64,000 bases of DNA from Wuchereria bancrofti (taxonomy: Eukaryota; Nematoda; Chromadorea; Rhabditida; Onchocercidae), in the NCBI GenBank assembly GCA_005281725.1, contig SSBO01000012.1, positions 1,966,194-2,030,193 on the forward strand, written 5' to 3'. Below are positions 24,473 through 37,817 of this stretch, piece after piece. Below the pieces are notes generated by a model. It searched no databases. It was given only the letters and a program-made list of their open reading frames with translations, and was not told the DNA's origin. Numbering within the stretch: position 1 is the stretch's first letter; each line of letters opens with the position of its first letter. Both the position numbers and the translations under genes were made by a program.

Positions 24473-27400
24473 TCAAATTGGCCATGTGGGAAAAAAGTGA
24501 AGAACAAAAGGAATAAGTGTTAATTGTTGAAGTGATAATGACGCAGATCGTGTAAGCTTAGATAATTTGATTCTTGAAGTTGTTTTTACAGCTACTGTAA
24601 CCGCATCACCAATTCCAGCTTCATTTTCTGCTTTAAATCTAAATATATATGTTGTTCCTTGACGTAATCCACCAATTTCATATAATCCATTCTTATCTAT
24701 AAATGATGAAAATTTTCGTTAGCAAATATACGTATAGAAAATGTTATGATGTATCATTGCTTAATTATCATTTGTTAATTCAAAACATATCATTGATTAA
24801 TTTAAAATTTATTATTTTAGTAAAATAATATCTTTGTGCTTTCATAATATAACAAAAAAAGAAAAAATGAACAATTAAACTTACTTAAAGGTACATTCAT
24901 TTTAACAGCATGCGCAAACCAAACACGATTATTTTCTCTGGTTTGATCACGACTCTTAAATTATGTATTAGTTTACGTCATAATAAATTTCTGCCAATCT
25001 TTTTTTTTTTTTTTTAAATAATAAAAATTTATGAAATACTTTAAATATTCATACATCATAGGATGAACATATAAGAAAAAGAAATTAAAAATTTATAAAA
25101 TTTACTTTTATTTTTTTTTTTTTTTTGTTTTTTGATAGAAGAAAAAAAAAAATTAGAACTTGTTCTAGGATGGATTTCTTAATATATTCTATAATATAAC
25201 GTCGTATTGGCAATTGTTCACCAAATCCTTCCTCAATTTTCCACAACACATAAGTCATTCCAACATCTTGCAATGAAACATGAACTTCACCAGGTGGAGC
25301 TGTAATGTAAGATTCGTTTTTTTTTTTCGCTTTTCTTTTTTAAAATTATTATGAAATTTTTTAGAGTAATGAAATATTGCATACTTGCTTCTTTAACAGC
25401 AATTGTTTGTTGTGACTTTGACTTTCCATTACTCACTTCGCATTGATATTCACCCAAATCATATTCTGTTGGTGATAAAATCTAAAGTATGATAAAATCT
25501 AAAGCAAATTAACATTTAAAAAAAAAAAAAAAAAAACGACAATTTTTGTATTAGAAATAATTAATAGCATATTGTTATGCTATGAAATAGAGAATGATAT
25601 TAAGTTATTTAAGATAACATTTAAACGAGCTTTACATCATACACAAAAACACAATAATCAATATATAATTGTTAAAGTTAAATTAATTCAAAAGAATCAA
25701 GGAATGAAGTTACCTTAAGACAACTTCTTTGATTTAAAACATCAATTAAAATAATATGATTGGTATCGTTCCGGAGCTCATCACTACCTTTCAAATATCG
25801 AAAATGCCTAGCAGGTGGATTCGAACGTGTTACGTTACAACAAATTTGAGCTGAATAATCCAGAACAATAAAACGTTCCACAAACGGTTTATTGAATTCC
25901 GGAGACGCTAAAATTATTCGTTTCGATCAATATGCTATTCCGAATATGACTTCAAAGTCAAAATGTTATACCATCCATGGAAATTGAAAGCACCTTTTTT
26001 TTTGTCTTCTACTTCTACATTTATAAAAAAAGACGAATCATATATCTCTTTCTTTTTTTTCTTTTTCAATTTTAATAGCTAAATTGGAGGAATTATTAAA
26101 TACAAACACCAAACGTCTAATCGAATTTCGTGTTGCTCAACAACTGTTGCATCATATTTTTCGAATTCTTGAACTGATAAGCATTTGATGATAACATCTT
26201 GGTACTCATTCGTAAGCCTCTTAACAGTTACTTCTGATCCAGCCGTAACAAACAACGTCTCTACAATATATGAATATCTAAAAGATTAGAATTAATTTCA
26301 ACATTCAATTCATTTTTATTCTATTTTAAATCAAATTAATTAATGCTAAAATTTTCAACTTGTTAAACAATCTATGAAATAAAATAATTTGAAGTGCATG
26401 ATACAATAGTAAAAATGAACAGATCAGTCAGATCTCATTTCATTTTAATCATATAAAATCTCTGATCGTTCTCTAATTCTTTCACTAAATTATTAATCGT
26501 TGATAATATCACTTTTAGATTTTATGTAATTAATTTATGTAATTAATCCAAAGAAATAGATTCAAATGAATCATATCCTACTTAATGAGCAAATTCAATC
26601 TCTTAATGGCATTTAGTTTGATTTAGTACCATGATTAATTTTATGCTATCAAAAATATGATAAAATGAAGCTATGATAAACCATTAAGTGGAAATCCGTT
26701 ATGATTCGTAATGTAGGTTTCCGGTTGTGGATTGCCAGTGGATCCACAATCGATGGTCAACGATTCGCCAAACATCCCTCCAACAATATCATTGTTTTCA
26801 TTCCAATGAATTTCATCTAAAATTGTTTTATCGTTGGAAAATTTTTAAAGATTTTTTTTTTCTTTTAATATTGTCTAATACAATTAATTCGATTATCTTT
26901 TTCTTCACATATTTTTCATCAAAATTAGAAATTTAATACCTACGACGATGATTTCCACTTTCCAATTAGCCGAAATCCTTCTGGAATTCCTGGCAACACA
27001 TTTATAGATTCCGGTATCACGTTTAGCAATTTGGGTAAATACCAACGATAACTTTTTATACATTGAGTCATGCTCTCGTAACTCAACAGTAAATAGACTA
27101 AAAACTACGAGTTGTATAATTTAAGTTCGACAAAGTGAATGATTATAGTGAATGATTACAATGTGTAAATTATAACTTTGTAGTAAGTAATATTATGACA
27201 CTAAGCATAATAAAACATCTCACCTCAAACCTATCAGGTAGAAAGATACGGATCAAGATAAACAATAAGATTTTACCTCATCAATAATCCATTAAATTAT
27301 GTCAAATGATAAATCGCATTGATAATATTGAAGTACTGAAGTAGTTTAATCCTGTCAGTTTATCAGTGAGTAAAGTAGAACTAACTTAAGCTTTAATATG

Positions 27401-29251
27401 TTTTAAAGTTAAAAAAATATTACTTACCTATTTGAAGATTCGCCATCTATTTTACGACCAAATTCATTTCGCCATGCAAGATGTAAACAATTTAAAGAAG
27501 TCTGCTGACAGATGCAAGAAATCCGAAATTTACGATCAACTCGAACCACATATCGACTATTGTTAAGAGGTGGTGGCTCAAGACGTAATAAATTCGAGCA
27601 CTTAGCCCCCGTTATCACACCTTAATTAATTATGAAAAAATTAGAATTAAAAGTCTGAACCGCTGTTCACAATAAATAAATAAACAAATAAATATTTCTC
27701 ACATTTTCCTCATATTTGAATTCAATGATTTGTTTAAAGTTTTAAGCAAATACACAGGTTAATATGGTTTATTGTGGCAGAATGTATATTCAGGCTACAT
27801 AATTCTGTAATGACTGATTCTAACTCATTTTTTTCGTACTTTTGAATTTTAACTTTTTTTTTTACTTTTTGTATTCGTAAAAGTTTTACATATATTGTAT
27901 TAGAGGTACTTTTAGCTATGAAATAAATAATATCTTAATATTATTTATTTTATATTTATACTTCTTTTTCTAATGAAATTGAACTTTGCCATTATCATAC
28001 CTTGTTTTGATTTCCACTTCTCTACCTTTCTTTAGGAAAAAAAAATGCAGTATGAAGTTATGCTTTACACAACTTAAATCCAACTATGTGGCTTTTAAAT
28101 GAGGCAATTTAACTTTTACTAGACTTTAGGCTTTGTAGAAAACAAAGATAACAGAAAGGTTTTGCCCTTATTTGCGCCATCTCTAGCAGCTCATTTTTTT
28201 CTTCGTCTTTTTTTTTCCTTTCTGAAAAAAAAAAAATGCTTTTTGAAATATTACTTATTGAGATATTTAACTGAAAATAGTAATTGTGAGAATGGAAGGG
28301 AAAAAAAAAAGAGTAAATATTTAAAAATAAAGATAAATACATTCATTTAGTTCAATAATTCTATAAGAAACGGAAAATATAGAGTTGTTATAAAAAGAAT
28401 GAATAGAAATATATGTCGGATATTTAGTAAGATCTAAATTAAATTTTCGTCCTTTTCATTTTTTTTTTTTTTTTTGCTCGCAAATATTCGATATTATATT
28501 TAGCGAATGGCCTGATTAAACTGTAATTAAATTTCGTTGCTCGTTTAGCTTATTTTAATTATTAAGTATGATTACTTGATATATGTGTCTATTATATATG
28601 TATGATATTAACTTATTGCTAAAAAGAAAAAAAATGTCTGGAAGACGTAAAATAATTTATTATCTAAAAAAAGAAAAAGAAGATATCATTGAATCATTCT
28701 GAAATAAATGTAAACAAGAATAGATGAAATAAAAAAAAAAATGTAATAAAACGTTAGAATATTTTGTGATTAAAAAAAAATTGTTTTTTAAAATAAATTT
28801 AATAAAGTAGTAAAATAAAATGAAATAAAATAAAACGGAAGAATTTAAAAGATAATTGTTAACGAGTAATAGTAGTTGTCAAAAAAAGTTAAAATTTCAA
28901 TGAACAATCAACATCATTTATTCATACTTTTCCATATTACTGTTAGCATAAAAATTTTTGTTCATATTTGGTATTTGATTTTTTTTTCTTTTTTGAAAAT
29001 TATTCAAAAAAAAAGTTTGCAAAAATATGCAACAAAAAAAAAAAAAAGGAATGTTAGCATACAATTTTTTTTCCTCGGAAAAAAATAATGAAAGAGAGAG
29101 AGGGAGAGAAAGGGAGAAAGAGAAACAAAAAAAAAAAAAAAAATAACATACCGGCAAGAAGAGTAAAAGTAATCAGTGTGGTAATGATAATAATAATATC
29201 AATGAAGACGTTAAAGCTAACTGTGATTGACAAAGGCGAACTGAATGACAT
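24473..29251 (-). CDS. Secreted/GPI-type Ig and FN3 adhesion protein
   Basis: Cell-surface immunoglobulin-superfamily protein of 487 residues. Ten exons: 29251-29152, 27620-27428, 27097-26940, 26816-26682, 26260-26108, 25907-25714, 25481-25385, 25299-25160, 24954-24885, 24696-24473; all phases agree. Exon 1 is a signal peptide (VFIDIIIIITTLITFTLLAG). Ig1 spans exons 2-3 (ISCICQQ ... DTGIYKCVARN). Ig2 spans exons 4-5 (GESLTIDCGSTGNPQPE ... VIIKCLSV). Ig3 spans exons 6-7 (AQICCNVTRSNPPA ... DLGEYQCEVSNGKS). One FN3 domain spans exons 8-10 (TPPGEVHVSL ... YIFRFKAENEAGIGDAV). The protein ends with a small-residue stretch and the hydrophobic tail LSLQQLTLIPFVLHFFPTWP, with no cytoplasmic residues, which suggests GPI anchoring. 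C. elegans RIG-3 is a GPI-anchored Ig/FN3 neuronal protein and is the closest analogue I can suggest; NCAM-like relatives are the alternative. Exon 2 uses an AAG acceptor, and the exon 4 and 5 donors are weak. Confidence 0.87.
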
Positions 29252-30508
29252 CGATGATTGGAAGTAGTTTGAATCATAGCATATTGACTAAAAATGAAAA
29301 TGACGCAGAAGGAGTGAAAAGAACTAAAAAGGCCTAAGATTGATATGTTTGCCACGCCTATTCTTTCCTTTTCTTTCTTTATTCAGTCTTAAAATTCGAT
29401 TGAATTCAACTATTTATATATGTATGGATGGATCAGTTTGGCCTCTTTTTGACAAACTTTACTACTTCCAATAGCTTTAAATAAGCTTCATGCTATTCTC
29501 ACCAAAGCAACATTTCCTTCCGCTATTGTTGTTGTTTTGTTGTTTGCTACAATCGCCTTAAATCAGTGCTTGTCGAAATGATATAAAATTGCAACTAAAA
29601 CTAAATTTAAAAAAAAAAAAGAGAGAGAAAGAAAAGGAAAAACAAGAGAAAAAGGAAAAAAAAAATTAACACCAAAAATACTTGTAAAATGTGAAATTTT
29701 TTACGAAATAAAATGATAATACATATGAAATACAAATGATTATCATAACAAATGCAAACTCTGCATTATTAGTAAAATATTGAAAAATTGAAAGGTGTTA
29801 AACACTTTCTTAATCTCATCATTCCATTTTTGTTTCATTAATTTTAGTTGAATTGTTAACTTATTATATGATTGAAGATGAAATCTTAGATGATGATAAT
29901 AATTTTGTTTTCAAATGTAAAAGTGCTCAATTTAAGTATTTACTAGTACCACTTTTTTAATTATTAGTATTGTTGTTGTTGTTGTCATTTTTGAGCTTAT
30001 TTTTAATATCATCATATAAAGAAATAATAGTAGATGTGAGTATGTTATAACATTAATCATTAATTATATTTTTTCATATTAAATTTTCCATCAAATTTTT
30101 TATTGTCATAGAAAGTGGGTGAACTATATCTCGAGAATAATTTGCAGATATGGAAAGATGGCATGTTGATGAAAGTTGCAGTTAAATGAAATGAATTTAA
30201 TGAAGGTAACGAAGGAGTAAGAGGAAGAAGGAAAGGAGAAAGGGGTGGTTAGATGAGGAACAGAAAGATAACCACCAACCAAAAGAGATGTGAGTACTCA
30301 TTGTATTGGTAATTAAACTTCTCAAACCGTTTGCATTGCAAAACATTCCATACATTCCCGAAATAGCTCGGTCAGCATTGGCATTTGAAGAAAGGGTTAT
30401 TCAATTGCATCAACCCGTCCCATTTTTTAAGAGGTCTGATAAACGACGACGTCACATCATCATCATTATTTATGGAAATAACGCAGCAGTAATTGGAATA
30501 GCACCATA
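29252..30508. other. Divergent intergenic region
   Basis: This stretch lies between the Ig-family gene (-) and the CHH-like peptide gene (+) and so contains both promoters. A 67-codon open frame (30306-30509) ends exactly at the CHH-like start codon but shows no recognisable sequence and is probably leader. Confidence 0.5.
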
Positions 30509-30946
30509 ATGACAAATCCTAAACTATTGATACTGTTTCTGGATGCTGCATTAGTTATGGAATGTATTTCGTTTCTGCATAATGCTTGGATATTTACAAC
30601 TTCAACAACCTCAAAACCAGGCTGTTCAATTTACAACGATGAACAATTGCATATTATCATGGATCGAGTTTGTGAAATTTGTCATGAGATGTATTCGCAT
30701 CAATACCCTAATACAAGGGCCGATTGCAGGTTTGAAATGCAAATTTTTCCTTTTTTAAATTAATGAAGAGTTATGGAAGGAAATCTTTTGGATTGTTATT
30801 TAAAAAATGATTGTAGAAATAATTCGATTAAAATAGTATATAACAATGTTAAAATTTGAAATGGTATTTTCAGATCAGACTGTTTCCGGAGCAAGCATTT
30901 TCAATCATGTTTGGACCATTTTCGACCTATGATTCCGTATGGTTGA
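30509..30946 (+). CDS. CHH/ITP-family-like secreted neuropeptide
   Basis: A 97-residue secreted peptide from two exons, 30509-30729 and 30874-30946, joined in phase 2 inside an Arg codon (TGCAG|GT ... TTTCAG|A). A signal peptide (LLILFLDAALVMECISFL) precedes a six-cysteine domain: GCSIYND, then DRVCEICHEMYS, then ADCRSDCFRSKHFQSC. This reproduces the crustacean hyperglycemic hormone / ion transport peptide spacing, including C-x2-C and C-x3-C, with Tyr/Asp after Cys1 and a C-terminal LDHF like LDDL in the family. Nematode members of this superfamily are known, for example from C. elegans. The protein ends in PYG-stop; a terminal Gly can be converted to an amide, but there is no dibasic site before the domain. 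Its receptor in nematodes is not known to me. It converges with a GPCR gene 600 bp downstream. Confidence 0.85.
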
Positions 30947-31546
30947 AGCTCTCCCTCTTTCTCTCTCTCTCTCTCCCTCTCTCTCTTTCTTTCCCTCTAT
31001 AACTGAGGATTAAGCAAATGTTTTCTATATGTAATCTCACAACAAAAACTCTGCCAATACTACTTTTGTAATTGTTTTTTTTTTTCGATCCATTAATCTT
31101 CTTTGAGCTACTAAAAGTATTCAAGAGCTTGAAAATCAACTGATAAGCCTGATATGCCTAACCCAGTAATATGTAATGACTACTTCATTATTACAATGTG
31201 TTTCTCAAATGCCAAATTAAACTTCACTTTTTTTTGATCTCAAAGAAAAAAAGAAAAAAATGAACCAACCATCCATTCAGCTTTGGCATCTTTTGTCCAT
31301 AAATAATTCAAATGGTTACTAGAATCATGTCGTAGGCACTTATTATATGTTGGCAACATGTTTTACAGTAATCATAATAATAACAACAGCAACAATTAAA
31401 ATAATAATAATAAATAATAATAATAATGATAATGATAATAAAAAAAAACAAAATTATCAAGACTGTACAGAAAGAAAACTGTTATATTTATTATTTCATA
31501 ATATCATTATTTTAAAGAAGTGATCTCATGCCTCAAAGCACTTCAA
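30947..31546. other. Convergent spacer with CT and AAT microsatellites
   Basis: This is the 3' space shared by the CHH-like gene (+) and the GPCR gene (-). It contains a CT-rich tract (about 30949-31000) immediately after the peptide stop codon and an AAT/ATA tract (about 31376-31440). No exon is seen. Confidence 0.7.
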
Positions 31547-34500
31547 TCATTCTGATGAACATTTCACAAGTGCATCACATTTAACATTTTCAATCAAAGT
31601 TTCTGTAATACTATTAGGACTAGCAAATTTTTCTTCCTTACAACTTCTTCCAATTTTTGAAATTGAACGTTGATTCCTTTGCTGAACGAAAGATTCCTGT
31701 AATGAAATATTAAAAGCTGAAAATAACATAAATTAAATTTACAAATTTCTTCTATTGCATCAAAGTGAATTTTCTCTGCAGTCCATTTAAATATGATTTT
31801 ATTTCATTAATATAACATTTAGTTACAACTTTTTGTATGGTCTAAATGTTGTTTACATCGAGACTCTTCAAAATGCCTCACTGTGACAATTGATAAATTT
31901 AAAAGCCATAGCCTTTTAAAACGAAATATTTGTTTTAATGAAACATTTCTTTTATGCAATAATTAACAGTATCTCGATTCATCGGCTTTTTTTCTAAATT
32001 TAATATCGGACTTATTTTGACTTAGAAATAGCAATAAAGATATTGGCTTTCCTTTCCTTAAATTTAATTTGAAGAAAATGATTTAAGCATGGGAATTAAA
32101 TTTTAATCAAACTTTTGCAATAAAGCAGTTGCAATATTTTAAATATATATCTCAGCCTCAAGTCTATTTTTAATTCTTATAACTTTAACTACTGAAGTAA
32201 AATTGTACTAAAAATGATACCTCAATTTATTATCATTTCGAAAATCTCAGAAGTTGGGATCAATTATAAAGTTATCAAATAGCTTATTGAATATTAAGAG
32301 AACGGTTTAAAATTGTTTGTTTTAATTTTACTCACTATTTGAAGTTAAAAAATACTTTTTTTTGTTTTTTGTTAAAAAAATATTTTTCTTTTTTGTATTT
32401 CTATGTTTCCATTAGAATGAATGCTAATTTTAATGAAAGATATTCTTTATCATTTTTGAAAATATTACATATTTATCAATGATTATTATAATGATCAAAA
32501 TATTAACCTGTGCAGTTTGATTTGAAAGTTTATTCCATAATTGATTTGTTAACTCATTGAGTCCAAGTGCTTTCATTCGTTTATAATTACGATTAACAAT
32601 ACACGGACACAAAAGAGCGGCACAAATCCGTCGAAATTTACGACCAAATATCGAATAAATAAAAATATTTGAAGCACTGAAATTAAGAAAAATGTTGGAG
32701 GAATTTTTTTCTTTTTTTTTGAAAAAAAATCAATTAAATAAAACAGTGCTTTTTAGGAAATGCTTAATTTAACCATTTTCAATTATTTTATCTAAAAAAT
32801 AAAATGATACTCCAGTTAATGACACAAAATGGTTTGACAAACATTGCATGCATCTTTAGATATCAATCAAAATATGAGACTAAATTAAATATATTCCCAA
32901 AAGATAAGTTATACTAATGAAAAAAAGATAAAGTGACAAACCTATTGACGCATACTAATAAATTTGCAATAGGTAAACGTAAGCGAAAGAATTGAGAATA
33001 TTCGGCAAAGAATGCTTCAATAATGTGATTAATACCAGCCATTAAATTACAAGCAATAAATGTTAAAATCATTACAAAAGCCATAAGTGTACAGTGTCGT
33101 TCTTTTTCATCCAAATTTGCGGTACGACTCATCAAAGAGCGACGGATACGGTATGCTTGTTGTACTGATCGGATAACGATAACGTTTAAAACAATCATTG
33201 TTGTCCAAGGAATGATGATTAATAGTAACAAATAACCGTAAGTATTATATAAAACAATATAAAGGCCGTTGGTACGTAACGGCGTTGGAGCTAAACGACC
33301 ACATTCATCTAATGTTAATTCGAACAGTGATGGTAATTTGTAAACAAATGATACTGTTGCTATCACCGATAAAACCAACTTGGCACGTGATGTCGAACAC
33401 CACACGCGGGTTTGCAATGGATATTTTACAGCTAAGTACCTGAAAGTTACGTACTTTTCTTATATTTCGCTTTAGTTTCAAATTGAATAATTTAATTGTA
33501 TTCATCGAGAAATTAATAACAGGCAATTTTCCCAACTTTTCATGATATTTCCAAAACTATCAATTTTGAAATTCTTAGTCAATATAGATGAAAAAAAAAG
33601 CTTACTTTCAACTAGCAATAGCTTTTGTGTAATAAGACGAAAAAAGTAAGCCAATAATTTTAAAAATTTTCAATTATTCAGTTATACGAAATTGTCATTC
33701 ATTAATGCAAATAAAAAAGTGAAAAATAATAATCATTGAGTATTGCTAACAAAGTTTTACCGATCAACAGTGATAGCTACACATGTCCATACTGAAGAGG
33801 TCTGTGCTGCAAGGGATATTGGATAACTGACAAGTGTCGTCTTCCAAAAAAATTCACATACTGCACCTTGTTGCTAAAATTTCAAAGTTTTGCCGATTAA
33901 ATTTATTTAAATTTAAAAAATTATATGTTTGATCAAATAAAACTAATACTTCATTTTTCATTTTAGTAACGATAACAATTTCTGTAATGTATTAATTCGA
34001 GTGATGGGAAGACGTAATCACATGTGCTGTTAGCGTAATTACATATCTATTGTTAAGCATAGTCGAGAATGGTGTACTTCTACGAGTATCATCTCGAGAT
34101 ATGCATGCTAGCATATGAAATATTAATATTGATGATCATTAAAATAACAGCAACAAATAACAATGATACGATGAAATATTTTGTTGTTGTCTAGGAGATA
34201 TAGTTAGTACTAAAAGAAGCAGTAGTAAATGCAAAAGTTTCAGCTTCAAATTTCATGCAAAACAAAATTTTTAACGAAAAAGCGCAGTCGTTCATAATAA
34301 TTTTTACATATGCTTATTAAAATTTTCATATTTTCATAATAGCTGAAAAAGCTCCGTGATTACTCTTTGTAAGAAATTTGAAATTTCAAGTGGAAAATAC
34401 AAAAAAAAAAAAAAAATTGATCACTCAAATCATTCTTTATCAATACTTCACTAATCTATGATCATGAAACATACTTCCAATATAATAGTATTTTTGATCA

Positions 34501-37500
34501 ATGTTTAAGAAATGTACGATGAAGTTTCCATTTTAGTAAATGCAAAATTTATTCGTGCTTTGATTGTTTGATTGCCAACCTACATTAGCTTCATTTTTAT
34601 CATTTCATTTGGAAAAAATATTTCATTCGAGAACACTAATAAGGCAATCTGTTACAATCGTTAATCAGTACTTTTTTAAATTTGCCTCCCAGATATGAAT
34701 TAACTGAAATATCGTAATTTTCCAATTTGACATTTATAACCTGCTACTATCAAAAAATACATTTAATATTACTTTTTTTATTTTTGAGATGATATAAGTA
34801 AAAAAAGAAAAAAACAGATTTACATTCTTAAAAAAAAAAAAAAAAAAAAAAAACAGAGGCTTACATTCTGCTGAAAAAGCTTGCAATACTAATTGTTAAA
34901 TTTATTGATCAGATTAATTTTTTCATACAATGATGAGTTAAGATGATTTTAACAAGCAAATAAGCTTTATCACTCGCAGATTATTACTTAAATTTAAGCT
35001 CTCATCTATGATTGATTTATGGTGGAGGAAATACGAGAATATAAGCGTATGGTATAATTATTAAAGTTATTATGGAAAATTGGCCACCCTTCTGTCTAAG
35101 CTACTGTCTAGGAAATATGATTAATGTTCAAGCTAATCTTTTTTTTTTTTTGTTGTTGCTAAATTTTTCATAATGTTATTATTGATCAGAAGAGAAAGTA
35201 ATAAAAGAAAAGAGCAATAAAGTAACAATAAATTGTTAAATTGTTTAATAGGCAGATGCATTCGTGTGGCAGATTACTGTGCGCATATTATCAAAAATGA
35301 TAAAATTACCTTTTGAAATTTTGTTCTACTATTTTTGGAAATTTTTTTTTCTTTTACCTCTTGCAACACATTCTTTTTAATCTTATAAAAGGGAACTATT
35401 GAAATATTGAAATATAAAAGCATAAGCTTTAAGGGAATGAAGAGAAATGTAACATTTCTGTTTCAATGATTTAAGCAAGTAATTGGCTTGTCTAGGTTAA
35501 GAAATTATTATGAAAGACTGAGCAATTATTTCGTTTGAGTTGATGAAGGAATGTTAATAATTGTAACTTCATTAAGTTATATCGATTATTGGATGATTGA
35601 TTCTTGTTGAGAAATAATTTTAAACGTCTACGATTTCTCTCATATATTTATCTTAGTGAACACTTTTTCTTTTATAATTTTTCCATTTACTAACAAAATC
35701 TTTTTCATATTTGTGCATTATTTTTCGCTTATATATGCAAATTATTTATTACAGTTAATGGTTTAATCATCCACATTTAAGATTTTCTATTGGATAGACG
35801 AATTGGTTTAAATGGAATCGAAAGCTATAATCTCATTAATTCTGAAAGAACACCGAAAGTAAAGCATATAATTGATCCAAATGAACACATGAATATCTCT
35901 CCTTTTTTTTTTTTTTTTTTAATTCATTTTTCCTTTAGCATTTTAAAAAGAAAAAAAAAAAAATGATCAATAAAGTGAATAACTTCTGCTGTTTCTCATC
36001 ATTTCAAGATTCTCATTATATCTAATAAATATTTCAATTATCACAATAGCAACACTAATGTTATTGGATTTAGCTCACATATTATATATAGCTAAACCAC
36101 AAAATTATATATAAAGCTATAAAAATTTATACATATACAAACAAATATATGTATATATAGCTTGAATGAATTTCAATGATTAATTAAAATATTGATCATG
36201 GTTGCATGATGATTAAAAATTCAGAAATTGCTTAAAAGCTAGTTAGTTGAGGTATTTCGAAACGTTCCAGTAAATTCATTAAGCATTATTGAAAAGGAAC
36301 AGCGGTAAATAAATAGCGATGTCAGAACATGCCTGAGATGCTCAATGTACTTTTAAGCAAAATGATTCTCAGCAGAAAAGAATGCAAGAAATTTTCTAAA
36401 AATTGATCTTACATTGTGGTCTTTCTTTTTTCTTTTTAGTTTTAAATAAAAATTCAAAATAGTTTACCATTTTCAAATATTTTCAATAATAAATTCATTG
36501 CATTCTACCAATACTTTCTTTCAGTACCATTAGCATTTCTATTTAGGTAATTCAAATTTGAATCAGTGGTGATCATATTAATCAAAGTTATGCAAAAATT
36601 ATAAAATCCATTCCGATAGTTCATCTTAAGTGTTGTTTTCATGATAATTTCGCACCGTGTTTATAGGCTCATGAACATCAAAATGATTCCTAATGATGAT
36701 GAAGACGGATATTTTGAATTTTAAATTAGCCAAATAATTATGTAAATTTTGATTTCAACATTAATTTTACAAGGAAATTTTTTCATTTATTATATCTATT
36801 GAGTCACTAATAATCAAAATTACAAGTTTTGCTGACAAATCTACTCAAATCTATTTGTTTTTCTGCATCAAGTCATATAATAATAATTCACTACATGACA
36901 AAAGCCGATGCTGCAACTAACGACATTTGATTTGCGTCACCGTATGTTACTTGCAGCGTATGCTACTTGCAAATCGTGTTTTCAATATTGTAAACGTAAG
37001 AAGTATAAAAATTGCGGAACGGTTCACTATAAAAAATATAACAAATAGAAGTTGTATCAAACAGTAGGCGCATATTTGATCTATTGTTAAGTCATGCAAA
37101 GTGATGTGAAAATTGTGTTATTGCAAAAAAGTAAATCAATCTGCATGCCTTTAAGGATTATTTATGCAATTTGTTGATAGTACAAATTTTCTCAGCACTT
37201 TTTTTAGTATATTCTATATGCTTTCACAGATTTTTTTTTTCTAATTAAGTACTTAATGCTTAGTAAGAAATTAATTAAAAAAAAAAAAAAAAAAAAAGGA
37301 GACTTACGTTATTTTGCAAACAGATCTGCATAGGAGGATAAATAAGAAGTGATACAAGTAAAAGAATTAAATCGAAAAATGATAAACCAGCCAGATAAAT
37401 GTTTAATGAAGAGCGCATTTGTGGACGAGTGAATATGATGACACATACGGAGGCAGCAAATACACCAGCCGTACAAACAAGTGGTAATACGGTGGTATAA

Positions 37501-37604
37501 ATGATATGTTGAGCGAAATCAACAAGATTATCAGTTCTTTGGGAATCAAGGGATTGTGACATATGGCATCCTGAATGATGATTATAATCCATCGATAAGG
37601 ACAA
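31547..37604 (-). CDS. Class A GPCR, FMRFamide/neuropeptide-receptor type
   Basis: Seven-transmembrane receptor of 408 residues. Exons: 37604-37308 (N-terminus, TM1, TM2), 33873-33761 (TM3), 33439-32942 (TM4 to TM7), 32676-32508, 31696-31547 (C-terminal tail); phases agree. TM1/loop: IIFTRPQMRSSLNIYLAGLS (family pattern: MRSSxNxYL). TM3 starts at a conserved Cys (AVCEFFW) and ends in VDRYLAVKYP, a DRY-type motif. The second extracellular loop has its partner Cys (LDECGRLAP). TM5 includes YGYLLLLIIIPWTTMIVLN. TM6 includes LMAFVMILTFIACNL. TM7 reads LPIANLLVCVNRSASNIFIY, so the usual NPxxY is replaced by an N-x-S-A-S-N-IFIY version, as in FMRFamide-receptor-like proteins of nematodes. The first intron is 3.4 kb. 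The ligand is not predictable from sequence. Confidence 0.88.
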
Positions 37605-37790
37605 TAATGATAATTATGATGATAATAGTGATAACAGTGTTTGGTTTAGTTAAAAAATTATTGTTTTGATCCATTTGATTAAGAACTAATAGACGGCATA
37701 TGATTTAGCACTGACCATTTGGCCTTGAGGAATGATTGTTAGAGTCCTTTCCTGACTAAGTAAGTCCTATTATTTCCACTCTTCTATTTC

Positions 37791-37817
37791 ATCCATCCAT
37801 CCATCCATCCATCCATC
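37791..37817. repeat. ATCC tetranucleotide microsatellite
   Basis: About six to seven tandem ATCC units lie just upstream of the GPCR start codon in the direction away from the gene. Confidence 0.9.

Noticed and set aside
29054..29355. Alternative 60-codon minus-strand frame (29355-29173) as first exon of the Ig-family gene
   Set aside because: It ends at a stop without a usable donor, whereas the frame starting at 29251 gives a signal peptide and a GTATGT donor in the right phase.
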